NCBI GenBank assembly: GCA_037893225.1
Contig: JAZGUH010000122.1
Coordinates: 992,001-1,056,000, forward strand
DNA: 64,000 nucleotides
Direction of reading: 5' to 3'
DNA from: Hippasteria phrygiana
Taxonomy: Eukaryota; Echinodermata; Asteroidea; Valvatida; Goniasteridae
Numbering within the stretch: position 1 is the stretch's first letter; each line of letters opens with the position of its first letter. This document shows positions 11,101 to 22,000 of this stretch, piece after piece. The translations under genes and the position numbers were made by a program. Below the pieces are notes generated by a model, which saw nothing but the letters and a program-made list of their open reading frames with translations, made no database searches and was not told where the DNA came from.

Positions 11101-12370
11101 CATGTTTTGGAATATTCATATTTTTCTTTCATATTCATAATTCCCACCTTCCTGGGCACACTTAATTTCAGCAAGGGCCTATTCCAAGAATGGCTTCTGC
11201 TCCAATTAGCCGCTTAAAGACGGACCATTTTTAAGAGAATTTGGAAATGCGGTATTTGGAATACCGTCTTTGAGAGAAAGTGTACCGCACATGTTTTGGA
11301 ATATTCATATTTTTCTTTTATATTCATAATTCCCACCTTCCTGGGCACACTTAATTTCAGCAAGGGCCTATTCCAAGAATGGCTTCTGCTCCAATTAGCT
11401 GCTTAAAGACGGACCATTTTTAAGAGAATTTGGAAATGCGGTATTTGGAATACCGTCTTTGAGAGAAAGTGTACCGCACATGTTTTGGAAAATTCATATT
11501 TTTCTTTCATATTCATAATTCCCACCTTCCTGGGCACACTTAATTTCAGCAAGGGCCTATTCCAAGAATGGCTTCTGCTCCAAAAGCCGCTTAAAGGCGG
11601 ACCATTTTTCAGAACATTTGAAAATGCGTTATTAAGAGTTTCGGGTGGAATGCCGTCTTTGAGAAAAAGTGTACCGCACATGTTTTGGAAAATTCATATT
11701 TTTCTTTCATATTCATAATTCCCACCTTCCTGGGCACACTTAATTTCAGCAAGGGCCTATTCCAAGAATGGCTTCTGCTTCAATTGGCCGCTTAAAGACA
11801 GACCATTTTCCAGAATATTTGAAAATGCGGTATTTGGAGTTCGGGTGAAATGCCGTCTTTGAAAGAATGTGTACCGCACACGTTTTGGAAAATTCACATT
11901 TTTCTTTCATATTCATAATTCGCACCTTCCTGGGCACACTTAATTTCAGCAAGGGCCTATTCCAAGAATGGCTTCTGCTCCAATTGGCCGCTTAAAGACG
12001 GACCATTTTCCCAGAACATTTGAAAATGCGTTATTAAGAGTTTCGGGTGAAATGCCGTCTTTGAGAAAAAGTGTACCGCACATGTTTTGGAATATTCATA
12101 TTTTTCTTTCATATTCATAATTCCCACCTTCCTGGGCACACTTAATTTCAGCAAGGGCCTATTCCAAGAATGGTTTCTGCTCCAATTAGCCGCTTAAAGA
12201 CGGACCATTTTTAAGAGAATTTGGAAATGCGGTATTTGGAATACCGTCTTTGAGAGAAAGTGTACCGCACATGTTTTGGAATATTCATATTTTTCTTTCA
12301 TATTCATAATTCCCACCTTCCTGGGCACACTTAATTTCAGCAAGGGCCTATTCCAAGAATGGCTTCTGCT
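8102..12370 (-). repeat. left satellite array (22 monomers)
   Basis: Marking each copy by CCCACC gives 22 units from 8161 to 12312, spaced 189, 199, 200 or 201 bp. The short 189-bp type lacks about 12 bp next to GGTATTTGGAATACCG. The spacing series 199-201-189-201-200 occurs twice in succession (8161-9151 and 9151-10141), a 990-bp higher-order unit of five monomers. On the + strand every monomer carries CCAAGAATGGCTTCTGCT, an ATG in a good initiation context, which would give a 14-residue peptide. The final monomer runs directly into the central gene. Confidence 0.9.
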
Positions 12371-14048
12371 TCTGATGCAACAAAAATCAATGTTGCTAAG
12401 TTTCAAGGAAGCGAAGTATTTCTTTGGCGAAACCTATTGAAGCTTTTTGAATCATTAAACAATAGAAATACATCCGCTGTTCCATTCCACGAAGTGAAGC
12501 CATTGGTAGAAGAGAGTGCATTGCAAATGGGAATTAATTCCAAACACCAGCAAGATGCTGCCTAATTTTATTCGCAACTGATTGTACCTTTTTGGGGGGA
12601 GTCTTGTCTCACCAACGAAATAGAAATTATACAATCAGTGATGTGCCTACGTTGTGACGAAAGCGAACCAACAGAAAATTCAAGTTCGGGAGTGTTGCCG
12701 GTTCCTCTGAATAAATCGACTTTAGATAAATGCATTCAACAGGTTTTTGAAGATGAAATGATTTCGGACGTAAACTGTGATTTTTGCCGCGAGACATTGT
12801 GTAAAAAGATCATGACAACGCGCATCGTAAATTGTCCGTCTGTGTTAGTCGTGCAACTACTACGGACCCGTGTCGTTGAAAACAAACTTGAAAAAAATTA
12901 CTACAGAAGTTCTCCCCAGTGTAGAAATAGATTTACGCCGATTCTGTTTGAACAAAACACCCGCCGTTTACCGCCTGAGATCTGTAATAACGCACGAGGG
13001 TCAATCCCTACAAAGCGGACATTATAAAGCCTTTGTTAGGGAAAATTTGTACGGTACTGGTTCAGTCACGAAATTCGACGACTCACGGGTAGACCGCATA
13101 GGCACTTTTGCTTTTACCACCCAGATATCGGAATCTGGTTACATATACTTTTTTGAAAGAACAGATGTTCACAGGAAAGACAAAGACTGCACGGGCTCAT
13201 GCACTTCAGATGACAATTTCGTGGTAAGCGATAAGGAGAGAGAATTTGTGAACATTCTACGGTGTTCGCTCAATGAAAAAAACCTGCATAGCGTTGCAGT
13301 CGAAAACACAACGAACACCGAGTTCTTAACATTTTCCCAATTGGCAACGATTAATTCTTCTCCCTCCCCTGCTATTGTGAAGCGCCTGAAACATGCATAC
13401 ACAAATTATCAACCAGGATGGTTGGGAGAAGGAGTGATAGATTTTTACCTGAACCAGCTTTGCAAACTGTCACATAATGATCCCCACCAGAAAAGAAAGT
13501 TTGGGTCCGTGCAGTGCTTTGTGACCAAGAAGATATTGCATAATAAAATAACTCCAGAAACGTATCGATCAGTGGCAAAACACTGCATTGTAGGTATGCG
13601 TTTCTGCGAGGTGATGTTATTTCCCCTATTAGAAAATATGCACTTCACCCTGTACGCCATCGACACTAAAAGTAGCAGGATAGATTGTTTGGATTCCATG
13701 AGTGACAGGAAAGACACCAGGCAGAAGAGGTTAGCCCATGGTCATGCATTCAGGGAGTTTTTTCAGAACGGTCTAATCAAGAGATACTGGAATAATACTC
13801 ACGGTGTTCTTCAGTGTGAAAAAATGATTAACATAAGACAAGCACCCTGTCTGCAGCAAACAGATTCAGCAAGTTGTGGTGTTTATTGCTGCTTGTTTGC
13901 CGAGGAAATGTGTCTGGGAGAGAGAAAACTTCACATAGGCAATAATAGTGAAGAACTCCGAATGTATCTCACGATTCAACTAATACAACGATCCAACATT
14001 GTTGACCCTCAGCTTCAACAATTATATTCAACTTATATGAATTTGTAA
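12359..14048 (+). pseudogene. USP-like (C19) + Ulp1-like (C48) peptidase fusion, damaged
   Basis: The first ATG (12359) lies in the last array monomer. The frame then reads a USP core: QQDAA (12548-12562), zinc-finger pairs CLRC (12641-12652) and CDFC (12776-12787), a VLVVQLLR strand, a His box SGHYKAFVR (His codon 13020) and FDD (13074-13082). The C-terminal half is an Ulp1 fold: WLGEGVIDFYL, His at 13641 (MHFTLYAID), Asp at 13692 (CLDS), Gln at 13854 and Cys at 13875 (DSASCGVYCC), the full catalytic set. A stop (12563-12565) replaces the acidic residue usual after QQDA. An A7 run at 12891-12897 shifts the frame. No Cys box (NTCYMNS-type) exists upstream, so the C19 half lacks its nucleophile. 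The likely activity left is SUMO/ubiquitin-like protein cleavage by the C48 half. Confidence 0.8.
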
Positions 14049-14052
14049 TAAA
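14047..14052 (+). terminator. poly(A) signal overlapping the stop codon
   Basis: AATAAA overlaps the TAA stop of the fusion gene (14046-14048). It gives the gene a near-zero 3' UTR start to cleavage and supports its being a transcribed unit once. Seen in sequence; use is inferred. Confidence 0.5.
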
Positions 14053-14925
14053 TAAGATGAACCCTAATGACAATTTGCGTCATTTTGGTATATTACAATA
14101 TTATCTAATCTCTGTTGGTGCAATGTATTGATTATGCTTGATCTTGCCTTTGACAAGTACAATCGCTTCATTTAAAACTTTATATCACATTGGAAAGGCT
14201 CTTATAATTTATATTCATATGCAATCGGGAAATCACCTTTTTAACGTAACACTGAAATTTAGAAAGCTGCATGCTACACTGGGTAAAGTGAAACAATTTG
14301 CATCTGACTGGTCATACACCTATGACGTCACATTGTTTACGGAAGCTTGCCAAATATTGTCCTCGTGTAGCGTTCATTCTATTGCGTGGTTTGCTGTTGA
14401 GCTGTCAAGACGTCGTGCAGACAGCACCGCTTGTTATATTAATTTCACTTTTGGAATTTGTTTTAATGCTTTCCTTTTAACCTTAATTGAATTTGTATAG
14501 ATTTGTTTAAATAGCTTTTAGTAATACATTGTAGTTCAACTTATATTTTTCCAAATTCTTTGTGTGTTTTACGTGTCACTAACATTGGTAGCTTAGGGCC
14601 TATACATAAATGTTGATGATTTTTTAATTTACGATTTATTCTCTGCGCATGAATTTAAGTATTTCTGTCACAGTCATATTTAAGCGCCTTCGTCATAACA
14701 TTTTGCACTTTCTCAAATCATTTCAGTTGTCTGACTTGCATTTAGTATTAAGCAAGAACATTATTAGTTTTTCCGGTTTTGATCACACATTTTGTTTGTT
14801 AATTTCGAGTACGTGTAACAATTAATCTTTTTGAAATTTCAGATTTGAACATTTTTTTATTCCTTTCTCATATTAACTTGCTGTTATTAAACTTTGATTG
14901 CGAAAGTTGTGATTTAAAGGTGATC
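14053..14925. other. central unique region of the giant element
   Basis: AT-rich sequence with a 120-codon open frame at 14138-14500 that shows no motif I recognise and begins with no clear initiation context. I regard it as noncoding or decayed. Confidence 0.4.
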
Positions 14926-15021
14926 ATGGCCGATAAACGTAGCAAACCTAACCGTTCTTTGGAGGATGTTTTTCAGTTGCTTTCAGGGGGAGGCTGTCCT
15001 GTTGGAATGAGTCGTGACTAG
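14926..15021 (+). pseudogene. possible 5' end of a second element gene
   Basis: ATG at 14926 opens 31 codons beginning MADKRSKPNRSLEDVFQLL and ends at TAG 15019. Just beyond, another frame continues with ELLEDLQAASDYIEGIMPKM, suggesting one short protein start broken by a frameshift. It is charged and helix-prone. It could be the N-terminus of a lost transposase or accessory protein. I recognise no family. Confidence 0.3.
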
Positions 15022-16005
15022 CGGCGAACTGTTGGAAGATTTGCAAGCTGCTTCAGACTATATAGAAGGTATAATGCCAAAGATGTATACGTGTCCATAT
15101 AACCATTCGAGTTTCTTTTAGGATTCATTGCAAGTTCAACTGATGAGTCATGAATTTGACGAAAGGGCAATTAGCAGCATTGAAAATGGAACTCTTCACA
15201 AACATTGGTTCTTTGGTTTACAAACATTGGCTCAATATTTTCAAGTAAAAATAGATCGCAATTCAAATTGTTTTTAACTTGACAATTGCCCTCAATTTGA
15301 AAAGGGCTAAGTAAGCTGCTGATTGGCCTCTTGAACACCGCATGATGTGTATAAAATTGAACAAACTTAAACATAATTCACCGGTGTCTGTCTTCATCAG
15401 GGTTCATGGGCGGCGATAACGAGGTGAGGGGACGGAGGGACACGTCCCCCAATATTTTGGGAGAAGGGGTCGGCTATGGCAGTGTCCCCCCCCCCCTCCC
15501 CCCAATAATTTCGTGAATACGCAAAGATCGGCACACACTTTCAAATATTTCCCAGGATGTACACCGAGTGGAAAATGCTTAACAATTATTCTTGGGTGTC
15601 TGCTTTTTTCCTCCGTCCCCCAACCTTGACGACAACTCGCCGCCGCTGTCGGGGTTCACAAAGCTGCATGCACATTCATTGTTGTGTGCAACCCATTTAT
15701 CAGTTATATTGGATGATTATTAGGCCGTGTCCGAAATGGGCGTCTAGAGCTACAGCTACGGCACCGTCACGCGTAGTTGTAATGGACGAACACCTATAGA
15801 CAATAGCCATAGACAAGCGATTCGGACGCAGCTTTAAGATATATTAATTGTACACTTTTAGGGTTTACATATTAATTTCAAAATAAAAATAATCGGTTCA
15901 AAAATTATCTTGCATGTTGGAGCGTCATAGTCAGGGAGGTACTTTACATTGTATTGAACAGATTACCTAAATATACATGTGTATAAATATACATGTGTAT
16001 ACATT
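15022..16005. other. unique spacer before the right array
   Basis: Contains a C-rich tract (15487-15503) and a short piece at 15722-15832 with ends resembling GGCCGTGTCCGAA and TTCGGACGCAGCT, possibly a small MITE. No supported gene. The array proper resumes at about 16006. Confidence 0.4.
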
Positions 16006-19000
16006 TTCTCTCAAAGACGGTATTCCACCCGAACTCCAAATACCGCATTTCCAAATTTACTTAAAATTGGTCCGTCTTTAAGCGGCTAATTGGAGCAGAA
16101 GCCATTCTTGGAATAGGCCCTTGCTGAAATTAAGTGTGCCCAGGAAGGTGGGAATTATGAATATGAAAGAAAAATATGAATATTCCAAAACATGTGCGGT
16201 ACACTTTCTCTCAAAGACGGTATTCCAAATACCGCATTTCCAAATTCTCTTAAAAATTGTCCGTCTTTAAGCGGCTAATTGGAGCAGAAGCCATTCTTGG
16301 AATAGGCCCTTGCTGAAATTAAGTGTGCCCAGGAAGGTGAGAATTATGAATATGAAAGAAAAATATGAATTTTCCAAAACATGTGCGGTACACTTTCTTT
16401 CAAAGACGGCATTTCACCCGAACTCCAAATACCGCATATTCAAATATTCTGGGAAAATGGTCCGTCTTTAAGCGGCTAATTGGAGCAGAAGCCATTCTTG
16501 GAATAGGCCCTTGCTGAAATTAAGTGTGCCCAGGAAGGTGAGAATTATGAATATGAAAGAAAAATATGAATTTTCCAAAACTTGTGCGGTACACTTTCTT
16601 TCAAAGACGGCATTTCACCCGAACTCCAAATACCGCATTTTCAAATATTCTGGAAAATGGTCCGTCTTTAAGCGGCCAATTGGAGCAGAAGCCATTCTTG
16701 GAATAGGCCCTTGCTGAAATTAAGTGTGCCCAGGAAGGTGGGAATTAGGAATATGAAAGAAAAATATGAATTTTCCAAAACGTGTGCGGTACACTTTCTT
16801 TCAAAGACGGAATTTCACCCGAACTCCAAATACCGCATTTTCAAATATTCTGGAAAATGGTCCGCCTTTAAGCGGCTATTTGGAGCAGAAGCCATTCTTG
16901 GAATAGGCCCTTGCTGAAATTAAGTGTGCCCAGGAAGGTGGGAATTATGAATATGAAAGAAAAATATGAATATTCCAAAACATGTGCGGTACACTTTCTC
17001 TCAAAAACGGTATTCCAAATACCGCATTTCCAAATTCTCTTAAAAATGTTCCGTCTTTAAGCGGCTAATTGGAGCAGAAGCCATTCTTGGAATAGGCCCT
17101 TGCTGAAATTAAGTGTGCCCAGGAAGGTGGGAATTATGAATATGAAAGAAAAATATGAATATTCCAAAACATGTGCGGTACACTTTCTTTCAAAGACGGC
17201 ATTCCACCCGAAACTCTTAATAACGCATTTTCAAATGTTCTGAAAATGGTCCGCCTTTAAGCGGCTAATTGGAGCAGAAGCCATTCTTGGAATAGGCCCT
17301 TGCTGAAATTAAATGTGCCCAGGAAGGTGGGAATTATGAATATGAAAGAAAAATATGAATATTCCAAAACATGTGCGGTACACTTTCTTTCAAAGACGGC
17401 ATTCCACCCGAAACTCTTAATAACGCATTTTCAAATGTTCTGAAAATGGTCCGCCTTTAAGCGGCTAATTGGAGCAGAAGCCATTCTTGGAATAGGCCCT
17501 TGCTGAAATTAAGTGTGCCCAGGAAGGTGGGAATTATGAATATGAAAGAAAAATATCAATTTTCCAAAACATGTGCGGTACACTTTCTCTCAAAGACGGC
17601 ATTCCACCCGAACTACAATACCGCATTTCCAAATTTTCTTAAAAATGGTCCGTCTTTAAGCGGCTAATTAGAGCAGAAGCCATTCTTGGAATAGGCCCTT
17701 GCTGAAATTAAGTGTGCCCAGGAAGGTGGGAATTATGAATATGAAAGAAAAATATGAATATTCCAAAACATGTGCGGTACACTTTCTTTCAAAGACGGCA
17801 TTTCACCCGAACTCCAAATACCGCATTTTCAAATATTCTGGAAAATGGTCCGTCTTTAAGCGGCCAATTGGAGCAGAAGCCATTCTTGGAATAGGCCCTT
17901 GCTGAAATTAAGTGTGCCCAGGAAGGTGGGAATTATGAATATGAAAGAAAAATATGAATTTTCCAAAACATGTGCGGTACACTTTTTCTCAAAGACGGCA
18001 TTCCACCCGAAACTCTTAATAACGCATTTTCAAATGTTCTGAAAAATGGTCCGCCTTTAAGCGGCTATTTGGAGCAGAAGCCATTCTTGGAATAGGCCCT
18101 TGCTGAAATTAAGTGTTTCCAGGAAGGTGGGAATTATGAATATGAAAGAAAAATATCAATTTTCCAAAACATGTGCGGTACACTTTCTCTCAAAGACGGC
18201 ATTCCACCCGAACTACAATACCGCATTTCCAAATTTGCTTAAAAATGGTCCGTCTTTAAGCGGCTAATTGGAGCAGAAGCCATTCTTGGAATAGGCCCTT
18301 GCTGAAATTAAGTGTGCCCAGGAAGGTGGGAATTATGAATATGAAAGAAAAATATGAATATTCCAAAACATGTGCGGTACACTTTCTCTCAAAAACGGTA
18401 TTCCAAATACCGCATTTCCAAATTCTCTTAAAAATGTTCCGTCTTTAAGCGGCTAATTGGAGCAGAAGCCATTCTTGGAATAGGCCCTTGCTGAAATTAA
18501 GTGTGCCCAGGAAGGTGGGAATTATGAATATGAAAGACAAATATGAATATTCCAAAACATGTGCGGTACACTTTCTTTCAAAGACGGCATTCCACCCGAA
18601 ACTCTTAATAACGCATTTTCAAATGTTCTGAAAATGGTCCGCCTTTAAGCGGCTAATTGGAGCAGAAGCCATTCTTGGAATAGGCCCTTGCTGAAATTAA
18701 ATGTGCCCAGGAAGGTGGGAATTATGAATATGAAAGAAAAATATGAATATTCCAAAACATGTGCGGTACACTTTCTCTCAAAAACGGTATTCCAAATACC
18801 GCATTTCCAAATTCTCTTAAAAATTGTCCGTCTTTAAGCGGCTAATTGGAGCAGAAGCCATTCTTGGAATAGGCCCTTGCTGAAATTAAGTGTGCCCAGG
18901 AAGGTGGGAATTATGAATATGAAAGAAAAATATGAATATTCCAAAACATGTGCGGTACACTTTCTTTCAAAGACGGCATTTCACCCGAACTCCAAATACC

Positions 19001-22000
19001 GCATTTTCAAATATTCTGGAAAATGGTCCGTCTTTAAGCGGCCAATTGGAGCAGAAGCCATTCTTGGAATAGGCCCTTGCTGAAATTAAGTGTGCCCAGG
19101 AAGGTGGGAATTATGAATATGAAAGAAAAATATGAATTTTCCAAAACATGTGCGGTACACTTTTTCTCAAAGACGGCATTCCACCCGAAACTCTTAATAA
19201 CGCATTTTCAAATGTTCTGAAAAATGGTCCGCCTTTAAGCGGCTATTTGGAGCAGAAGCCATTCTTGGAATAGGCCCTTGCTGAAATTAAGTGTGCCCAG
19301 GAAGGTGGGAATTATGAATATGAAAGAAAAATATCAATTTTCCAAAACATGTGCGGTACACTTTCTCTCAAAGACGGCATTCCACCCGAACTACAATACC
19401 GCATTTCCAAATTTGCTTAAAAATGGTCCGTCTTTAAGCGGCTAATTGGAGCAGAAGCCATTCTTGGAATAGGCCCTTGCTGAAATTAAGTGTGCCCAGG
19501 AAGGTGGGAATTATGAATATGAAAGAAAAATATGAATATTCCAAAACATGTGCGGTACACTTTCTCTCAAAAACGGTATTCCAAATACCGCATTTCCAAA
19601 TTCTCTTAAAAATGTTCCGTCTTTAAGCGGCTAATTGGAGCAGAAGCCATTCTTGGAATAGGCCCTTGCTGAAATTAAGTGTGCCCAGGAAGGTGGGAAT
19701 TATGAATATGAAAGACAAATATGAATATTCCAAAACATGTGCGGTACACTTTCTTTCAAAGACGGCATTCCACCCGAAACTCTTAATAACGCATTTTCAA
19801 ATGTTCTGAAAATGGTCCGCCTTTAAGCGGCTAATTGGAGCAGAAGCCATTCTTGGAATAGGCCCTTGCTGAAATTAAATGTGCCCAGGAAGGTGGGAAT
19901 TATGAATATGAAAGAAAAATATGAATATTCCAAAACATGTGCGGTACACTTTCTCTCAAAAACGGTATTCCAAATACCGCATTTCCAAATTCTCTTAAAA
20001 ATTGTCCGTCTTTAAGCGGCTAATTGGAGCAGAAGCCATTCTTGGAATAGGCCCTTGCTGAAATTAAGTATGCCCAGGAAGGTGGGAATTATGAATATGA
20101 AAGAAAAATATGAATATTCCAAAACATGTGCGGTGCACTTTCTTTCAAAGACGGCATTCCACCCGAAACTCTTAATAACGCATTTTCAAATGTTCTGAAA
20201 ATGGTCCGCCTTTAAGCGGCTAATTGGAGCAGAAGCCATTCTTGGAATAGGCCCTTGCTGAAATTAAGTGTGCCCAGGAAGGTGGGAATTATGAATATGA
20301 AAGAAAAATATCAATTTTCCAAAACATGTGCGGTACACTTTCTCTCAAAGACGGCATTCCACCCGAACTACAATACCGCATTTCCAAATTTTCTTAAAAA
20401 TGGTCCGTCTTTAAGCGGCTAATTAGAGCAGAAGCCATTCTTGGAATAGGCCCTTGCTGAAATTAAGTGTGCCCAGGAAGGTGGGAATTATGAATATGAA
20501 AGAAAAATATGAATATTCCAAAACATGTGCGGTACACTTTCTTTCAAAGACGGCATTTCACCCGAACTCCAAATACCGCATTTTCAAATATTCTGGAAAA
20601 TGGTCCGTCTTTAAGCGGCCAATTGGAGCAGAAGCCATTCTTGGAATAGGCCCTTGCTGAAATTAAGTGTGCCCAGGAAGGTGGGAATTATGAATATGAA
20701 AGAAAAATATGAATTTTCCAAAACATGTGCGGTACACTTTTTCTCAAAGACGGCATTCCACCCGAAACTCTTAATAACGCATTTTCAAATGTTCTGAAAA
20801 ATGGTCCGCCTTTAAGCGGCTATTTGGAGCAGAAGCCATTCTTGGAATAGGCCCTTGCTGAAATTAAGTGTGCCCAGGAAGGTGGGAATTATGAATATGA
20901 AAGAAAAATATCAATTTTCCAAAACATGTGCGGTACACTTTCTCTCAAAGACGGCATTCCACCCGAACTACAATACCGCATTTCCAAATTTGCTTAAAAA
21001 TGGTCCGTCTTTAAGCGGCTAATTGGAGCAGAAGCCATTCTTGGAATAGGCCCTTGCTGAAATTAAGTGTGCCCAGGAAGGTGGGAATTATGAATATGAA
21101 AGAAAAATATGAATATTCCAAAACATGTGCGGTACACTTTCTTTCAAAGACGGCATTTCACCCGAACTCCAAATACCGCATTTTCAAATATTCTGGAAAA
21201 TGGTCCGTCTTTAAGCGGCCAATTGGAGCAGAAGCCATTCTTGGAATAGGCCCTTGCTGAAATTAAGTGTGCCCAGGAAGGTGGGAATTATGAATATGAA
21301 AGAAAAATATGAATTTTCCAAAACATGTGCGGTACACTTTTTCTCAAAGACGGCATTCCACCCGAAACTCTTAATAACGCATTTTCAAATGTTCTGAAAA
21401 ATGGTCCGCCTTTAAGCGGCTATTTGGAGCAGAAGCCATTCTTGGAATAGGCCCTTGCTGAAATTAAGTGTGCCCAGGAAGGTGGGAATTATGAATATGA
21501 AAGAAAAATATGAATATTCCAAAACATGTGCGGTACACTTTCTCTCAAAGACGGTATTCCAAATACCGCATTTCCAAATTCTCTTAAAAATGGTCCGTCT
21601 TTAAGCGGCTAATTGGAGCAGAAGCCATTCTTGGAATAGGCCCTTGCTGAAATTAAGTGTGCCCAGGAGGGTGGGAATTATGAATATGAAAGAAAAATAT
21701 GAATATTCCAAAACATGTGCGGTACACTTTCTCTCAAAGACGGCATTCCACCCGAAACTCTTAATAACGCATTTTCAAATGTTCTGAAAAATGGTCCGCC
21801 TTTAAGCGGCTAATTGGAGCAGAAGCCATTCTTGGAATAGGCCCTTGCTGAAATTAAGTGTGCCCAGGAAGGTGGGAATTATGAATATGAAAGATAAATA
21901 TGAATTTTCCAAAACATGTGCGGTACACTTTCTCTCAAAGACGGCATTCCACCCGAACTACAATACCGCATTTCCAAATTTTCTTTAAAATGGTCCGTCT

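Noticed and set aside
14138..14500. 120-codon ORF downstream of the protease gene
   Set aside because: No recognisable motif, AT-rich biased composition and overlapping alternative frame; not distinguishable from chance.
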